Below are positions 9,303 through 16,422 of a DNA stretch of 64,000 nucleotides, in pieces. The stretch's first letter is position 1. Each line of letters opens with the position of its first letter. The notes under the pieces are model-generated. The model searched no databases, had not been told where the DNA came from, and saw only the letters and a program-made list of their open reading frames with translations. Position numbers and translations under genes: made by a program. Source of the stretch: Colimorpha sp045576855 (lineage in GTDB: Bacteria; Bacteroidota; Bacteroidia; Bacteroidales; P3); NCBI GenBank assembly GCA_045576855.1, contig JAZNHG010000031.1, positions 95,042 to 159,041 on the forward strand. The letters run 5' to 3'.

Positions 9303-9664
9303 ACGGCTCTTAAAAATGTAATGCTGTTATAATATGGTCACCGAAAGATCGCCGAGGGACCGCCGAAAGGATGGTTGGGCTATTGGGTGAAAATCAAGAT
9401 GTTTCAGCTGTTTGTGGGTAATTTGCGCAAATGCGCTGATTTTCAGGTCATACGTTATTGCGGCAAAGAAGGCATAAAGAACCCACGAAGAAGGGACGAA
9501 GAAAGAAAACTACCGATGGATTGCCGAGAGGTCACCGTGGTTTGCCGTCGGCTTGGCTGACAAGGATTGCCAATAGTCTTTGCATAACCGGCCTCTTTTC
9601 TTCCGATTCATGGCACTATGCAGAGACCTGGAATAGACAAGTTTCCTACGTTCTTGCGAATGGA
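9303..9664. other. Intergenic between membrane-protein gene and fic
   Basis: No supported gene. Two degenerate copies of ACCGAnnGATnGCCGAG lie at 9340-9356 and 9512-9528. The small ORFs here (9375-9560, 9458-9745) are basic and low in family-like features, and the second runs antisense into fic. Confidence 0.45.
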
Positions 9665-10675
9665 TCATTCATTGTCCCCATTTATGATTTCCCAATGTCC
9701 GTATCGTCTGCCACCCATTCGTTTTATCTTGTTGTCTTCCTGTAACTTGTTCATATATCGTACCAGCGTCCTTCTGGCTATTCCTAGAGTATTGGACAGA
9801 TTGTCCATCGTGGCTGACGGCTTGGCGCGTAAGGCGCCTATAATCCTTAGTGCCATAGTGCCACCCAAGGCGCTGTCGGATTTGGCACTATGGAATTCAT
9901 CGCCCATGCTATGTTTGTACTCCTCAATCTGCTTCAGCAGGTTATCGCAATGATGCTGGAGCATGAAGGTCTTGAAATTCTTTGAGTCTTCTGCTTCTTC
10001 GCTTTGTTCAAGAGAGCTGATGTATTGCTTACGTTTCTCCTTTTTCACTATCGACGGCACCACGCCAAACTCGTACTGTATCATATTCATCACCAGTCGG
10101 CTCATACGACCATTACCGTCGGCCCAAGGATGAATATTCACAAGCCTGTAGTGGGCTTCGAAACTCAAGTCATATACCGCTTCAATGTCTGCTTCGTGCA
10201 GGTGTTTCCGCTCGGCATTGAGCCATTGACAGAATTCCTGTAGCCGACCGGGAACCTTCTGATACGACAGATATGACCTTCCTCCTATTCCGGCACTCAC
10301 ATTCAAAAGTCTCAACTCACCCTTGGCTGCTGAAAAACTGCCCAACATGGTGTTGTATTCCGACCCCGTGTTTTTCATTACCAATGCCGAAAGGCTACGT
10401 AGCAGTTCCACCGTATAGTCGTTATGTTCGCGGGCATAGACAATGCCCTGTTCGTAGGCGGCTTTCAGGTCGATGTTCATCATCTGCTCAATAAGGGGTT
10501 TCTGTGCCCCGATGCCTTCGTCGAACAGCAGGCGGTTCTCTATCTCCGTCACTGTCGAGCCCTCGATAGCGGTAGAGTGGGTGATGATGGAATAGAGATA
10601 GAACTTGGCGTAATCTATCTGTTCTCCTATACCGAGTTGATTATATTCTTGAAGGATGTCCTTAATATTTTTCAT
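9665..10675 (-). CDS. Fic family protein with C-terminal winged helix
   Basis: 336 residues. The Fic core motif HPWADGNGR (182-190) supplies the catalytic His and the phosphate-binding loop of this AMP-transferring family. STAIEG (34-39) fits the inhibitory [S/T]xxxE[G/N] helix, here N-terminal, so the active site is probably self-inhibited (class II). The C-terminus (about 270-330) looks like a winged helix, with MDNLSNTLGIARRTLVRYMNKL. Substrates are unknown; many such chromosomal Fic-HTH proteins appear regulatory or toxin-like. A strong promoter lies at 10812-10843. The second fic gene is unlike it in detail, so they are paralogues rather than a recent duplication. Confidence 0.92.
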   Translation of the reverse strand: MKNIKDILQEYNQLGIGEQIDYAKFYLYSIITHSTAIEGSTVTEIENRLLFDEGIGAQKPLIEQMMNIDLKAAYEQGIVYAREHNDYTVELLRSLSALVMKNTGSEYNTMLGSFSAAKGELRLLNVSAGIGGRSYLSYQKVPGRLQEFCQWLNAERKHLHEADIEAVYDLSFEAHYRLVNIHPWADGNGRMSRLVMNMIQYEFGVVPSIVKKEKRKQYISSLEQSEEAEDSKNFKTFMLQHHCDNLLKQIEEYKHSMGDEFHSAKSDSALGGTMALRIIGALRAKPSATMDNLSNTLGIARRTLVRYMNKLQEDNKIKRMGGRRYGHWEIINGDNE

Positions 10676-10811
10676 AAAGTATCCTCCTTTCTGTCATTTG
10701 AGTGGCATTGGTGAATTGCAACGTCTTGTTGTACAACGTCGCCAAACCACCACTTGTATCATAATATTTATATAACTTGTCTACCATCCAAATGCACCTT
10801 TTTATAAAATG

Positions 10812-10843
10812 CAAAGATACGAAGATTATCTGAATTGACCAAA
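10812..10843 (-). promoter_or_regulatory. Bacteroidetes-type promoter for fic
   Basis: Minus-strand -7 box TATCTTTG (10819-10812) with TTTG at 10843-10840, a 20-bp gap. It would give a leader of about 130 nt before the ATG at 10675. Confidence 0.72.
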
Positions 10844-11124
10844 TTTTGTTTCGCGCGGGAGCTAAACACGGGATATAATGCGCTGATTTAGGTTGTCACT
10901 TTTATGTCCTACGACTGGGTTGCGTTGACGGGGTAATAATCTGTTGTCAGCTGGCAGCCGCTGCGGCTGATGGTGGTCGGACGTACAGCGGAGGAACATG
11001 GGAGCTACTACAGTGTTACTACGGAGGCAGGCAAAGTTTGAGTAAAAGATGAGTAAAAGATGAGTAAAAGGTGAGTAAAACCTATAGACTTACTTATACC
11101 TATAAACCAAGTCGTTGGGACAGC
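10844..11124. other. Intergenic, 11-bp repeats and no gene
   Basis: Nothing gene-like is seen apart from the 11-bp tandem repeat at 11040-11083. The ORF at 11008-11211 overlaps the repeat, a terminator hairpin and the proS-like copy, so I do not accept it. Confidence 0.5.
11040..11083. repeat. 11-bp tandem repeat, GAGTAAAAGAT x4
   Basis: Four units: GAGTAAAAGAT, GAGTAAAAGAT, GAGTAAAAGGT, GAGTAAAACCT. It has the same 11-bp period, and a similar GTAA core, as the arrays near 19.87, 43.31 and 48.54 kb. Confidence 0.85.
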
Positions 11125-11162
11125 GTAAAAACAAGCGACAAGTGGCGTCTGCCACTTGCCGC
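11125..11162 (-). terminator. Rho-independent terminator after the fic/small-ORF pair
   Basis: On the minus strand a 12-bp stem (arms 11162-11151 and 11146-11135, one mismatch, 4-nt loop) is followed by TTGTTTTTAC. It begins 27 nt after the stop of the 47-codon ORF and so ends the fic unit. Confidence 0.85.
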
Positions 11163-11186
11163 TTAATTCTGTATAGTACAAGGCGT

Positions 11187-11238
11187 TATCAGTAGCTGCG
11201 GGCGAAGACAACGCGGCGGTAGCTGGGCTTGCCGCTGT
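11187..11238. repeat. 52-bp copy of the proS 3' end (att-like)
   Basis: 50 of 52 bases match 12711-12762, the last codons and stop of proS. The intervening 1.5 kb carries the second fic gene. A direct repeat of a housekeeping gene's 3' end is what integration by a tyrosine recombinase or an unequal exchange would leave. No integrase is visible. Confidence 0.8.
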
Positions 11239-11332
11239 CCGTGGGGACCTCTATCAACATCCGCTGCCGCTGTTCATCGCTGCCCAGCAGCTGCACCAGC
11301 CGAGCCTTATGCTCATACACGGCGTTACGCAT
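11189..11332 (-). CDS. 47-codon ORF ending in a prolyl-tRNA synthetase tail
   Basis: The ATG at 11332 lies 4 nt after the stop of the second fic gene, and a terminator follows the TGA. The product has 47 residues; its last 14 (GKPSYRRVVFARSY) match the last 14 of the neighbouring ProS except for one H/Y change. The first ~33 residues are charged and not recognisably from ProS. It may be a chance fusion created when proS 3' DNA was copied here, or a degraded proS remnant. The tight coupling to fic leaves open a small translated partner. No ribosome-binding evidence beyond the coupling is visible. Confidence 0.4.
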   Translation of the reverse strand: MRNAVYEHKARLVQLLGSDEQRQRMLIEVPTDSGKPSYRRVVFARSY

Positions 11333-11336
11333 TCTA

Positions 11337-12407
11337 TTAAAATCCGGTCTCTTTGGTTGTTATGGCATAGACTCGCCAACTGTCGTCATAGCGTTCTACC
11401 AAGCCTCTCTTTTTCAGCCCTTCGAGCAGTTTTTGCATAGCAGAGCTGTTGATGCCAAGTGCTGTCGACATCTGTTTGTAGGTTATACTTGGATTGTCTC
11501 TCATAAGGTAGAGCATCTTCCCGCTATTGGGGCTGCGGAACTTCAACTCTTGTCCGTCAAACCACCACACATCTTCGCCATAGCGTTCTACGATAGCAAC
11601 ATTGCATTCAATCTCCTCCTTAACCATTTTGGTGAAATATCTTAGGAAGTGTTTTATCTGCAGAATGCTGGCATTGGCTCCACGTGCCGGCTCCGGCCCA
11701 ACAGCCATGTCGCTCTTGTGCAACGCTTCAAGGTACTCGGTTTTGCAACGGCTACGCACCACCACCATCGGCCATCCGTGGCGGGCCAATATATAGTTCG
11801 ACATTAGGCGGGCTATGCGTCCGTTTCCGTCCTCGAAGGGGTGTATACGTATGTAGCGGTAGTGGAACAAGGCTGCCAGCTCCACCGGCGAGAGTTTGCC
11901 TTCCCGCTCGGCACGGTTATACCAATCCACCAAGTCAGTCATCAGGGCAGGAGTCTCTTCGGGTGAAGCATACTCGAATCGGTCGCCATAGCGCGTGATG
12001 ACGCTGTTGGGACGTGTCTTGTACTGCCCAGCGTGGATTGTGAAACTGATGTTTTCTCCTCCTGGCATGCTGCGGTATTCGGTATAGTCCTCCCTGAGTA
12101 TGATTTTGTGCAACTGGCGTATAAAGTTCTGCGTCATTGGCATCGACCTGTCTTGTATCGCATCCTTAACCATCTCCACTCCCACTTGGCTGGCTTTCAT
12201 GTCAGCAAAGTCTTTCACGTGTCCCTCCTTGCTTGTGATGCCAAACAGCAACAACAGTTCTGTCTGTCCGTAGGTAAGCGTGTTACCTTCAATATGATTA
12301 CTGTTGTAGTTATACTCGATGGTGAACTTTTTGTTCATCAAATACTCCTGTTCCTTGGTGAGCGGCTGGAGTGAAAGCCATCTTCTGTATGTTTCCTGTA
12401 AGTTCAT
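11337..12407 (-). CDS. Fic family protein with winged-helix tail
   Basis: 356 residues. The inhibitory helix motif SNHIEG (36-41) and the Fic motif HPFEDGNGR (189-197) are both intact, so this should be an active, self-inhibited AMP-transferase (class II). The C-terminal ~80 residues carry a probable helix-turn-helix (SITYKQMSTALGINSSAMQK). Targets are unknown. Two palindromic operator-like sites (12432-12469 and 12541-12578) lie directly upstream and could bind this protein's own winged helix. The gene is flanked by a direct repeat of the proS 3' end, suggesting it was delivered or mobilised as a unit. Confidence 0.92.
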   Translation of the reverse strand: MNLQETYRRWLSLQPLTKEQEYLMNKKFTIEYNYNSNHIEGNTLTYGQTELLLLFGITSKEGHVKDFADMKASQVGVEMVKDAIQDRSMPMTQNFIRQLHKIILREDYTEYRSMPGGENISFTIHAGQYKTRPNSVITRYGDRFEYASPEETPALMTDLVDWYNRAEREGKLSPVELAALFHYRYIRIHPFEDGNGRIARLMSNYILARHGWPMVVVRSRCKTEYLEALHKSDMAVGPEPARGANASILQIKHFLRYFTKMVKEEIECNVAIVERYGEDVWWFDGQELKFRSPNSGKMLYLMRDNPSITYKQMSTALGINSSAMQKLLEGLKKRGLVERYDDSWRVYAITTKETGF

Positions 12408-12431
12408 TGCTTTTTTGTTAATACAACAAAT

Positions 12432-12469
12432 AAAAGTGGTGTAGCACCACCTTAAAAACGCATTTTAAC
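12432..12469. promoter_or_regulatory. Operator-like palindrome 1 upstream of fic
   Basis: GTGGTG-TAG-CACCAC at 12436-12450, followed by an A/T-rich stretch ending CATTTTAACA. It is about 30 bp before the fic ATG and is repeated in near-identical form at 12541-12578. Confidence 0.65.
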
Positions 12470-12540
12470 ACTCAATATTATGACCAAAAACGTTAATAAT
12501 TCTTAATAACATTAGCTAATAAATATTAATTATACAAGCA

Positions 12541-12578
12541 AAAGGTGGTGTAACACCACTTTAAAATACTATTTTAAC
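12541..12578. promoter_or_regulatory. Operator-like palindrome 2 upstream of fic
   Basis: GTGGTG-TAA-CACCAC at 12545-12559 followed by TTTAAAATACTATTTTAACA. It sits 109 bp from site 1 in the same orientation, which suits cooperative binding or looping. The sequence between is very AT-rich and contains no gene. Confidence 0.65.
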
Positions 12579-12656
12579 AATTCAACAACATTCCCATCTA
12601 TGCACTTTCTCCGTCTCCTTTTGCCGGTCTTTCACTCTTCAAACATGATTGAGATA

Positions 12657-12688
12657 TAAAAAAAAGGAGCCGTATAGAGGCTCCTTTT
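12657..12688 (-). terminator. proS rho-independent terminator
   Basis: On the minus strand the hairpin AAAAGGAGCC-TCTATAC-GGCTCC runs into a T8 tract (12665-12658). It lies about 25 nt after the proS stop, at the junction with the AT-rich island. Confidence 0.9.
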
Positions 12689-12710
12689 GTATTCATAAGC
12701 AATGGCTTAC

Positions 12711-12762
12711 TATCAGTAGCTGCGGGCGAAGACAACGCGGCGGTGGCTGGGTTTGCCGCTGT
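12711..12762. repeat. proS 3' end, original copy of the 52-bp repeat
   Basis: Partner of 11187-11238 (50 of 52 identical). It covers the proS stop and last 16 codons. Confidence 0.8.
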
Positions 12763-14185
12763 AGATGCACTTGCCTTCCTCTTCGGGGGCGTCGAAGGGG
12801 ATGCAGCGGATGGTGGCCTTGGTCTCTTCCTTGATGCGCTCCTCGGTCTCCTGGGTGCCGTCCCAATGGCAGAGGAGGAAGCCGTTCTTCTCGATCTCGA
12901 CCTTGAAGTCGTCCCAGGTGTCGACCTTGCGGGTCATGCTGGCGCGGAAGTCGGCGGCTTTCTTGAAAAGGTTCTGCTGAATCTGCTCCATGAGGTCGTA
13001 GACGTGGTCGGCGATGCCTTCGATGGGCATGGTGATCTTCTCGAGCGTGTCGCGGCGGCAGACCTCGCAGGTGCCGTTCTCTAGGTCGCGGGGGCCGATG
13101 GCGAGGCGCACGGGGACACCTTTGAACTCGTACTCGTTGAACTTCCAGCCGGGTTTGTACTCGGGGCGATTGTCGTATTTCACCACCAAGCCTTTGGCTT
13201 CGAGGGCCTTGACGATGGGGGCGATGTGCTCGTCGAGCTGGCGCTGCTGTTCGTCGCTCTTGCAGATGGGGACGATGGCCACGTGGATGGGAGCCAGGTG
13301 CGGAGGTAGGACGAGGCCGTTGTCGTCGGAGTGGGTCATGATGAGGGCACCCATCAGGCGGGTGCTGACACCCCACGAGGTGGCCCATACGTATTCGAGC
13401 TTGTTCTCCTTGTTGAGGAACTGCACCTCGAAGGCCTTGGCGAAGTTCTGGCCCAGGAAGTGGCTGGTGCCGGCCTGCAGGGCCTTGCCGTCCTGCATCA
13501 TAGCCTCGATGCAGAGGGTGTCGAGGGCTCCAGCGAATCGCTCGTTGGGGCTCTTGTGACCCTTGAGCACGGGCACGGCCATGTATTTCTCCACAAACTC
13601 GGCGTAGACCTCGAGCATGCGGCGTGCCTCCTCTTCGGCCTCCTCGCGGGTGGCGTGGGCGGTGTGGCCTTCCTGCCACAGGTACTCGGCGGTGCGGAGG
13701 AACATGCGGGTACGCATCTCCCAACGCACGACGTTGGCCCACTGGTTGCAGAGGATGGGCAGGTCGCGGTAGGACTTGATCCAGTTCTTATAGGTGCTCC
13801 AGATGATGGTCTCGGAGGTGGGGCGCACGATGAGCTCCTCTTCGAGCTTGGCGCTGGGGTCGACGACGACGCCGCTACCGTCGGGGGCGTTCATGAGGCG
13901 GTGGTGGGTGACGACGGCGCACTCTTTGGCGAAGCCTTCGACGTGTTCGGCCTCGCGGCTGAGGAAGCTCTTGGGGATGAAGAGGGGGAAATAGGCGTTC
14001 TGGTGGCCGGTGGCCTTGAACATGCTGTCGAGCTGGTGCTGCATCTTCTCCCAGATGGCGTAGCCATAGGGTTTTATGACCATGCAGCCGCGGACGGCAC
14101 TCTGCTCGGCGAGGTCGGCGCGCACTACGAGTTCGTTATACCATTCGGAGTAGTTCTCACTGCGTTTGGGAAAGTCTTTTGCCAT
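12713..14185 (-). CDS. proS: Prolyl-tRNA synthetase (archaeal/eukaryote-like type)
   Basis: 490 residues, complete. It charges tRNA-Pro with proline in the cytoplasm. Class II synthetase features are visible: motif 2-like RWEMRTRMFLRTAEYLWQEGHTAH (split across residues near 150-175), TSHFLGQNFAKAF, and the C-terminal zinc-binding-like region ending RRVVFARSY, characteristic of the short ProS lacking the bacterial editing insertion. Bacteroidales usually carry this form. The 3' end marks the border between GC-rich core DNA and the AT-rich island, and 52 bp of it is duplicated at 11187-11238. A terminator follows. Confidence 0.97.
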   Translation of the reverse strand: MAKDFPKRSENYSEWYNELVVRADLAEQSAVRGCMVIKPYGYAIWEKMQHQLDSMFKATGHQNAYFPLFIPKSFLSREAEHVEGFAKECAVVTHHRLMNAPDGSGVVVDPSAKLEEELIVRPTSETIIWSTYKNWIKSYRDLPILCNQWANVVRWEMRTRMFLRTAEYLWQEGHTAHATREEAEEEARRMLEVYAEFVEKYMAVPVLKGHKSPNERFAGALDTLCIEAMMQDGKALQAGTSHFLGQNFAKAFEVQFLNKENKLEYVWATSWGVSTRLMGALIMTHSDDNGLVLPPHLAPIHVAIVPICKSDEQQRQLDEHIAPIVKALEAKGLVVKYDNRPEYKPGWKFNEYEFKGVPVRLAIGPRDLENGTCEVCRRDTLEKITMPIEGIADHVYDLMEQIQQNLFKKAADFRASMTRKVDTWDDFKVEIEKNGFLLCHWDGTQETEERIKEETKATIRCIPFDAPEEEGKCIYSGKPSHRRVVFARSY

Positions 14186-14296
14186 GTTTCTTTATTGTGT
14201 ATTTATCTGTTACTTGAATGTTTTTTTTGCATAGCGAGGCAATAAAGCACAGTGCTGTGCGTTAATTGAGGATAAAACGGAGAATAAAAGAAAATA

Positions 14297-15145
14297 TTGC
14301 GCATAGTGAAATCTTTTCTTAAAAAAAGCAAGACAGCAGTCGTAGTGGCGCTGCTGACAGCCCTGAGCGGGACACTGCAGGCGCAGGTGAAGCTGAGTGT
14401 AGACACGCTGGAATGCCACATGGTGGGCTTCACCGTGGGCATGGTGACGCCCGGCGGCGGAAGCAATAGTCTGGGCATGACCGGAGGCAATATGGGCGAG
14501 ATGTACAAGGCCCCCTATCTGGACTTCGCCCTGGAATGGGACTACCGCTACCAGAACGGACTTTCAATCGGACTGGATGCCGACATGTGGTTCGGCCTGA
14601 GCGACGACAACCTGCAACAACGCGAGGTGCGAATGGGGAGCGTCTACACCGAAGGGGGCCTGGCGATGAGCTGGGGCGGCTACGACGGAGTGGTGACAGC
14701 CTACAACCGCAGCTTCGCCATCCGGCCCAGCCTCGGATACACCATACCTGTGCTACCCAAGAATCCCAATTCGGGCATCCTGCTGAAGGCCAGCGCCGGC
14801 TGGTGGATGCAGAAGACGGTATTCAATCAGGACTTCACCCAGAGTCCCGTCCCACAGTTGCACGGCGCTTACGAGAAACTCTACGACCACCTGCGCAACG
14901 GCATCATGCTGACCGAAAGCGTCGGATTCATCTATATGAGCAACTACTTGACCTATGTCAACGTGAAGATAGCCTTCGAGGTGAGCCAGTGCTGGAGTTG
15001 GTCGAGCCGCCCCTACCAGATAGACAACCTGATGGGGCTGAACGGGAAAGACAACAGCCGCTACTTCGACCTGCTGTATGGCGTGCGCCTCACATGGCTC
15101 TTCCCCTTCACCGGCAAGACGACCTACGACTATTACTATTATTAA
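14297..15145 (+). CDS. Outer-membrane beta-barrel-like secreted protein
   Basis: Up to 282 residues. A signal peptide (AVVVALLTALSGTLQAQ) is followed by alternating aromatic/polar stretches typical of a small barrel: ALEWDYRYQNGLSIGLDADMWF is one such strand pair, cut here to its first half as seen near residue 78. It ends in strands closing with an aromatic-rich tail. No ATG fits: the open frame begins with TTG (14297) or GTG (14306), the latter giving a normal signal peptide. Precise family not recognised. The gene heads the plus-strand unit with waaA and the tamL-like gene, so an envelope role is likely. Confidence 0.7.
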   Translation: MRIVKSFLKKSKTAVVVALLTALSGTLQAQVKLSVDTLECHMVGFTVGMVTPGGGSNSLGMTGGNMGEMYKAPYLDFALEWDYRYQNGLSIGLDADMWFGLSDDNLQQREVRMGSVYTEGGLAMSWGGYDGVVTAYNRSFAIRPSLGYTIPVLPKNPNSGILLKASAGWWMQKTVFNQDFTQSPVPQLHGAYEKLYDHLRNGIMLTESVGFIYMSNYLTYVNVKIAFEVSQCWSWSSRPYQIDNLMGLNGKDNSRYFDLLYGVRLTWLFPFTGKTTYDYYYY

Positions 15146-15186
15146 CCGTCAAGCAGGCAGCAGTTTTAGCAGTTAAGACAATAGCA

Positions 15187-16422
15187 ATGCGAATCATCTA
15201 TACCATTGGAATATATTGCTACACGCTAGGCATCCGGCTGGCATCCCTGTTCGGCCACGAGAAGGCGCGCCAGATGGTGGCCGGATGGAAAGAGGTGCCC
15301 GCCGCGATACACCGCCTGGCAAAGGGCAAAACGACCGTATGGTTCCATGCCGCCAGCCTTGGCGAATTCGAACAGGCGCGTCCCGTGCTGGAGCGCTACC
15401 GCGAGCTGCACCCCGACCATCAGGTGCTGCTCACCTTCTTCTCTCCCTCGGGCTACGAGGTGCGCAAGAACTATGCACATGCCGAGGCCGTCTGCTACCT
15501 GCCTATGGACACCCCCGGCAACGTACGCCGCTTTCTGGACGCAGCACATCCCGACAAGGTCTTCTTCGTCAAATACGAGTTCTGGTACAACTACCTGAAC
15601 GCCCTACGCCAGCGCGGCACCGACACCTATATCTTCTCGGCCATCTTCCGACCCAGCCAATACTTCTTCCGCTGGTATGGCGGCTGGTTCTGCAAGCAAC
15701 TCGGCACAAGCTTCCGACACCTCTTTGTGCAGAACGACGAGAGCCTGCAACTGCTCCGGCACCACGGCATAACACACAGTTCCCTGGCTGGCGACACACG
15801 CTTCGACCGAGTGCACCAGATAGCCCTCGCGGCCGAACGCGACCCTGTGGCCGAACAATTCCTGGCGGGCCACACCGGTCCAGTACTGGTGGCCGGCAGC
15901 ACCTGGCCGCCCGACGAGTCATTGATTGCCAAACTGACGGGTCGGCACAAGGAGTTGAAAATCGTTCTGGCACCACATATGATTGGCGAAGAGCACCTAC
16001 AGCAGATAGAAAAACTCTTCCCCGGCAGCCAGCGCTATTCGAAGCTCAAGGAAGCGGAAGTCCCACAAGGACTCCAAGTCTTAGTCATCGACAATATCGG
16101 ACTGCTCTCGAAACTCTACCACTACGCCACGGTGGCCTATATCGGCGGAGGCTTCGGAGCAGGAATACACAACACGCTGGAAGCTGTGGCCCACGGCAAA
16201 CCGGTACTTTTCGGCCCCAACTACGGCAAATTCCAGGAAGCCCACGACCTGCTGGCCTGCGGAGGCGGCTGGAGCCACCACGACGCCACCACCCTCGAGG
16301 CCAACATCGAGCCGCTGCTTTCCGACCCCACTGCGTTGGCCCAAGCCAGCGAAGCCTGTCGGCGATACATGCAGCAAAACCTTGGCAGCACCGACATCAT
16401 ACTGAATACCATTGAAAAATAG
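15187..16422 (+). CDS. waaA: 3-deoxy-D-manno-octulosonic acid (Kdo) transferase
   Basis: 411 residues. It transfers Kdo from CMP-Kdo to lipid A precursor at the cytoplasmic face of the inner membrane. Family features: HAASLGEFEQARP near residue 55, the FF.PSGYE motif, FFVKYEFWYNYL, and the glycosyltransferase donor region YIGGGFGAGIHNTLEAVAHGKPVLFGP near residue 315-340 (quoted in two parts: YIGGGFGAG and HNTLEAV). The ATG at 15187 is chosen because the frame upstream overlaps the preceding gene. The 3' end overlaps the tamL-like gene by 11 bp. Confidence 0.95.
   Translation: MRIIYTIGIYCYTLGIRLASLFGHEKARQMVAGWKEVPAAIHRLAKGKTTVWFHAASLGEFEQARPVLERYRELHPDHQVLLTFFSPSGYEVRKNYAHAEAVCYLPMDTPGNVRRFLDAAHPDKVFFVKYEFWYNYLNALRQRGTDTYIFSAIFRPSQYFFRWYGGWFCKQLGTSFRHLFVQNDESLQLLRHHGITHSSLAGDTRFDRVHQIALAAERDPVAEQFLAGHTGPVLVAGSTWPPDESLIAKLTGRHKELKIVLAPHMIGEEHLQQIEKLFPGSQRYSKLKEAEVPQGLQVLVIDNIGLLSKLYHYATVAYIGGGFGAGIHNTLEAVAHGKPVLFGPNYGKFQEAHDLLACGGGWSHHDATTLEANIEPLLSDPTALAQASEACRRYMQQNLGSTDIILNTIEK

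Noticed and set aside
9340..9537. Possible pair of regulatory repeats ACCGAnnGATnGCCGAG
   Set aside because: Only two degenerate copies with several mismatches; could be chance.
9375..9560. Small plus-strand ORF between the membrane-protein gene and fic
   Set aside because: Basic composition, no family, and no promoter or conserved start.
11008..11211. 67-residue minus-strand ORF
   Set aside because: Covers an 11-bp tandem repeat, a terminator hairpin and part of the proS-like copy.
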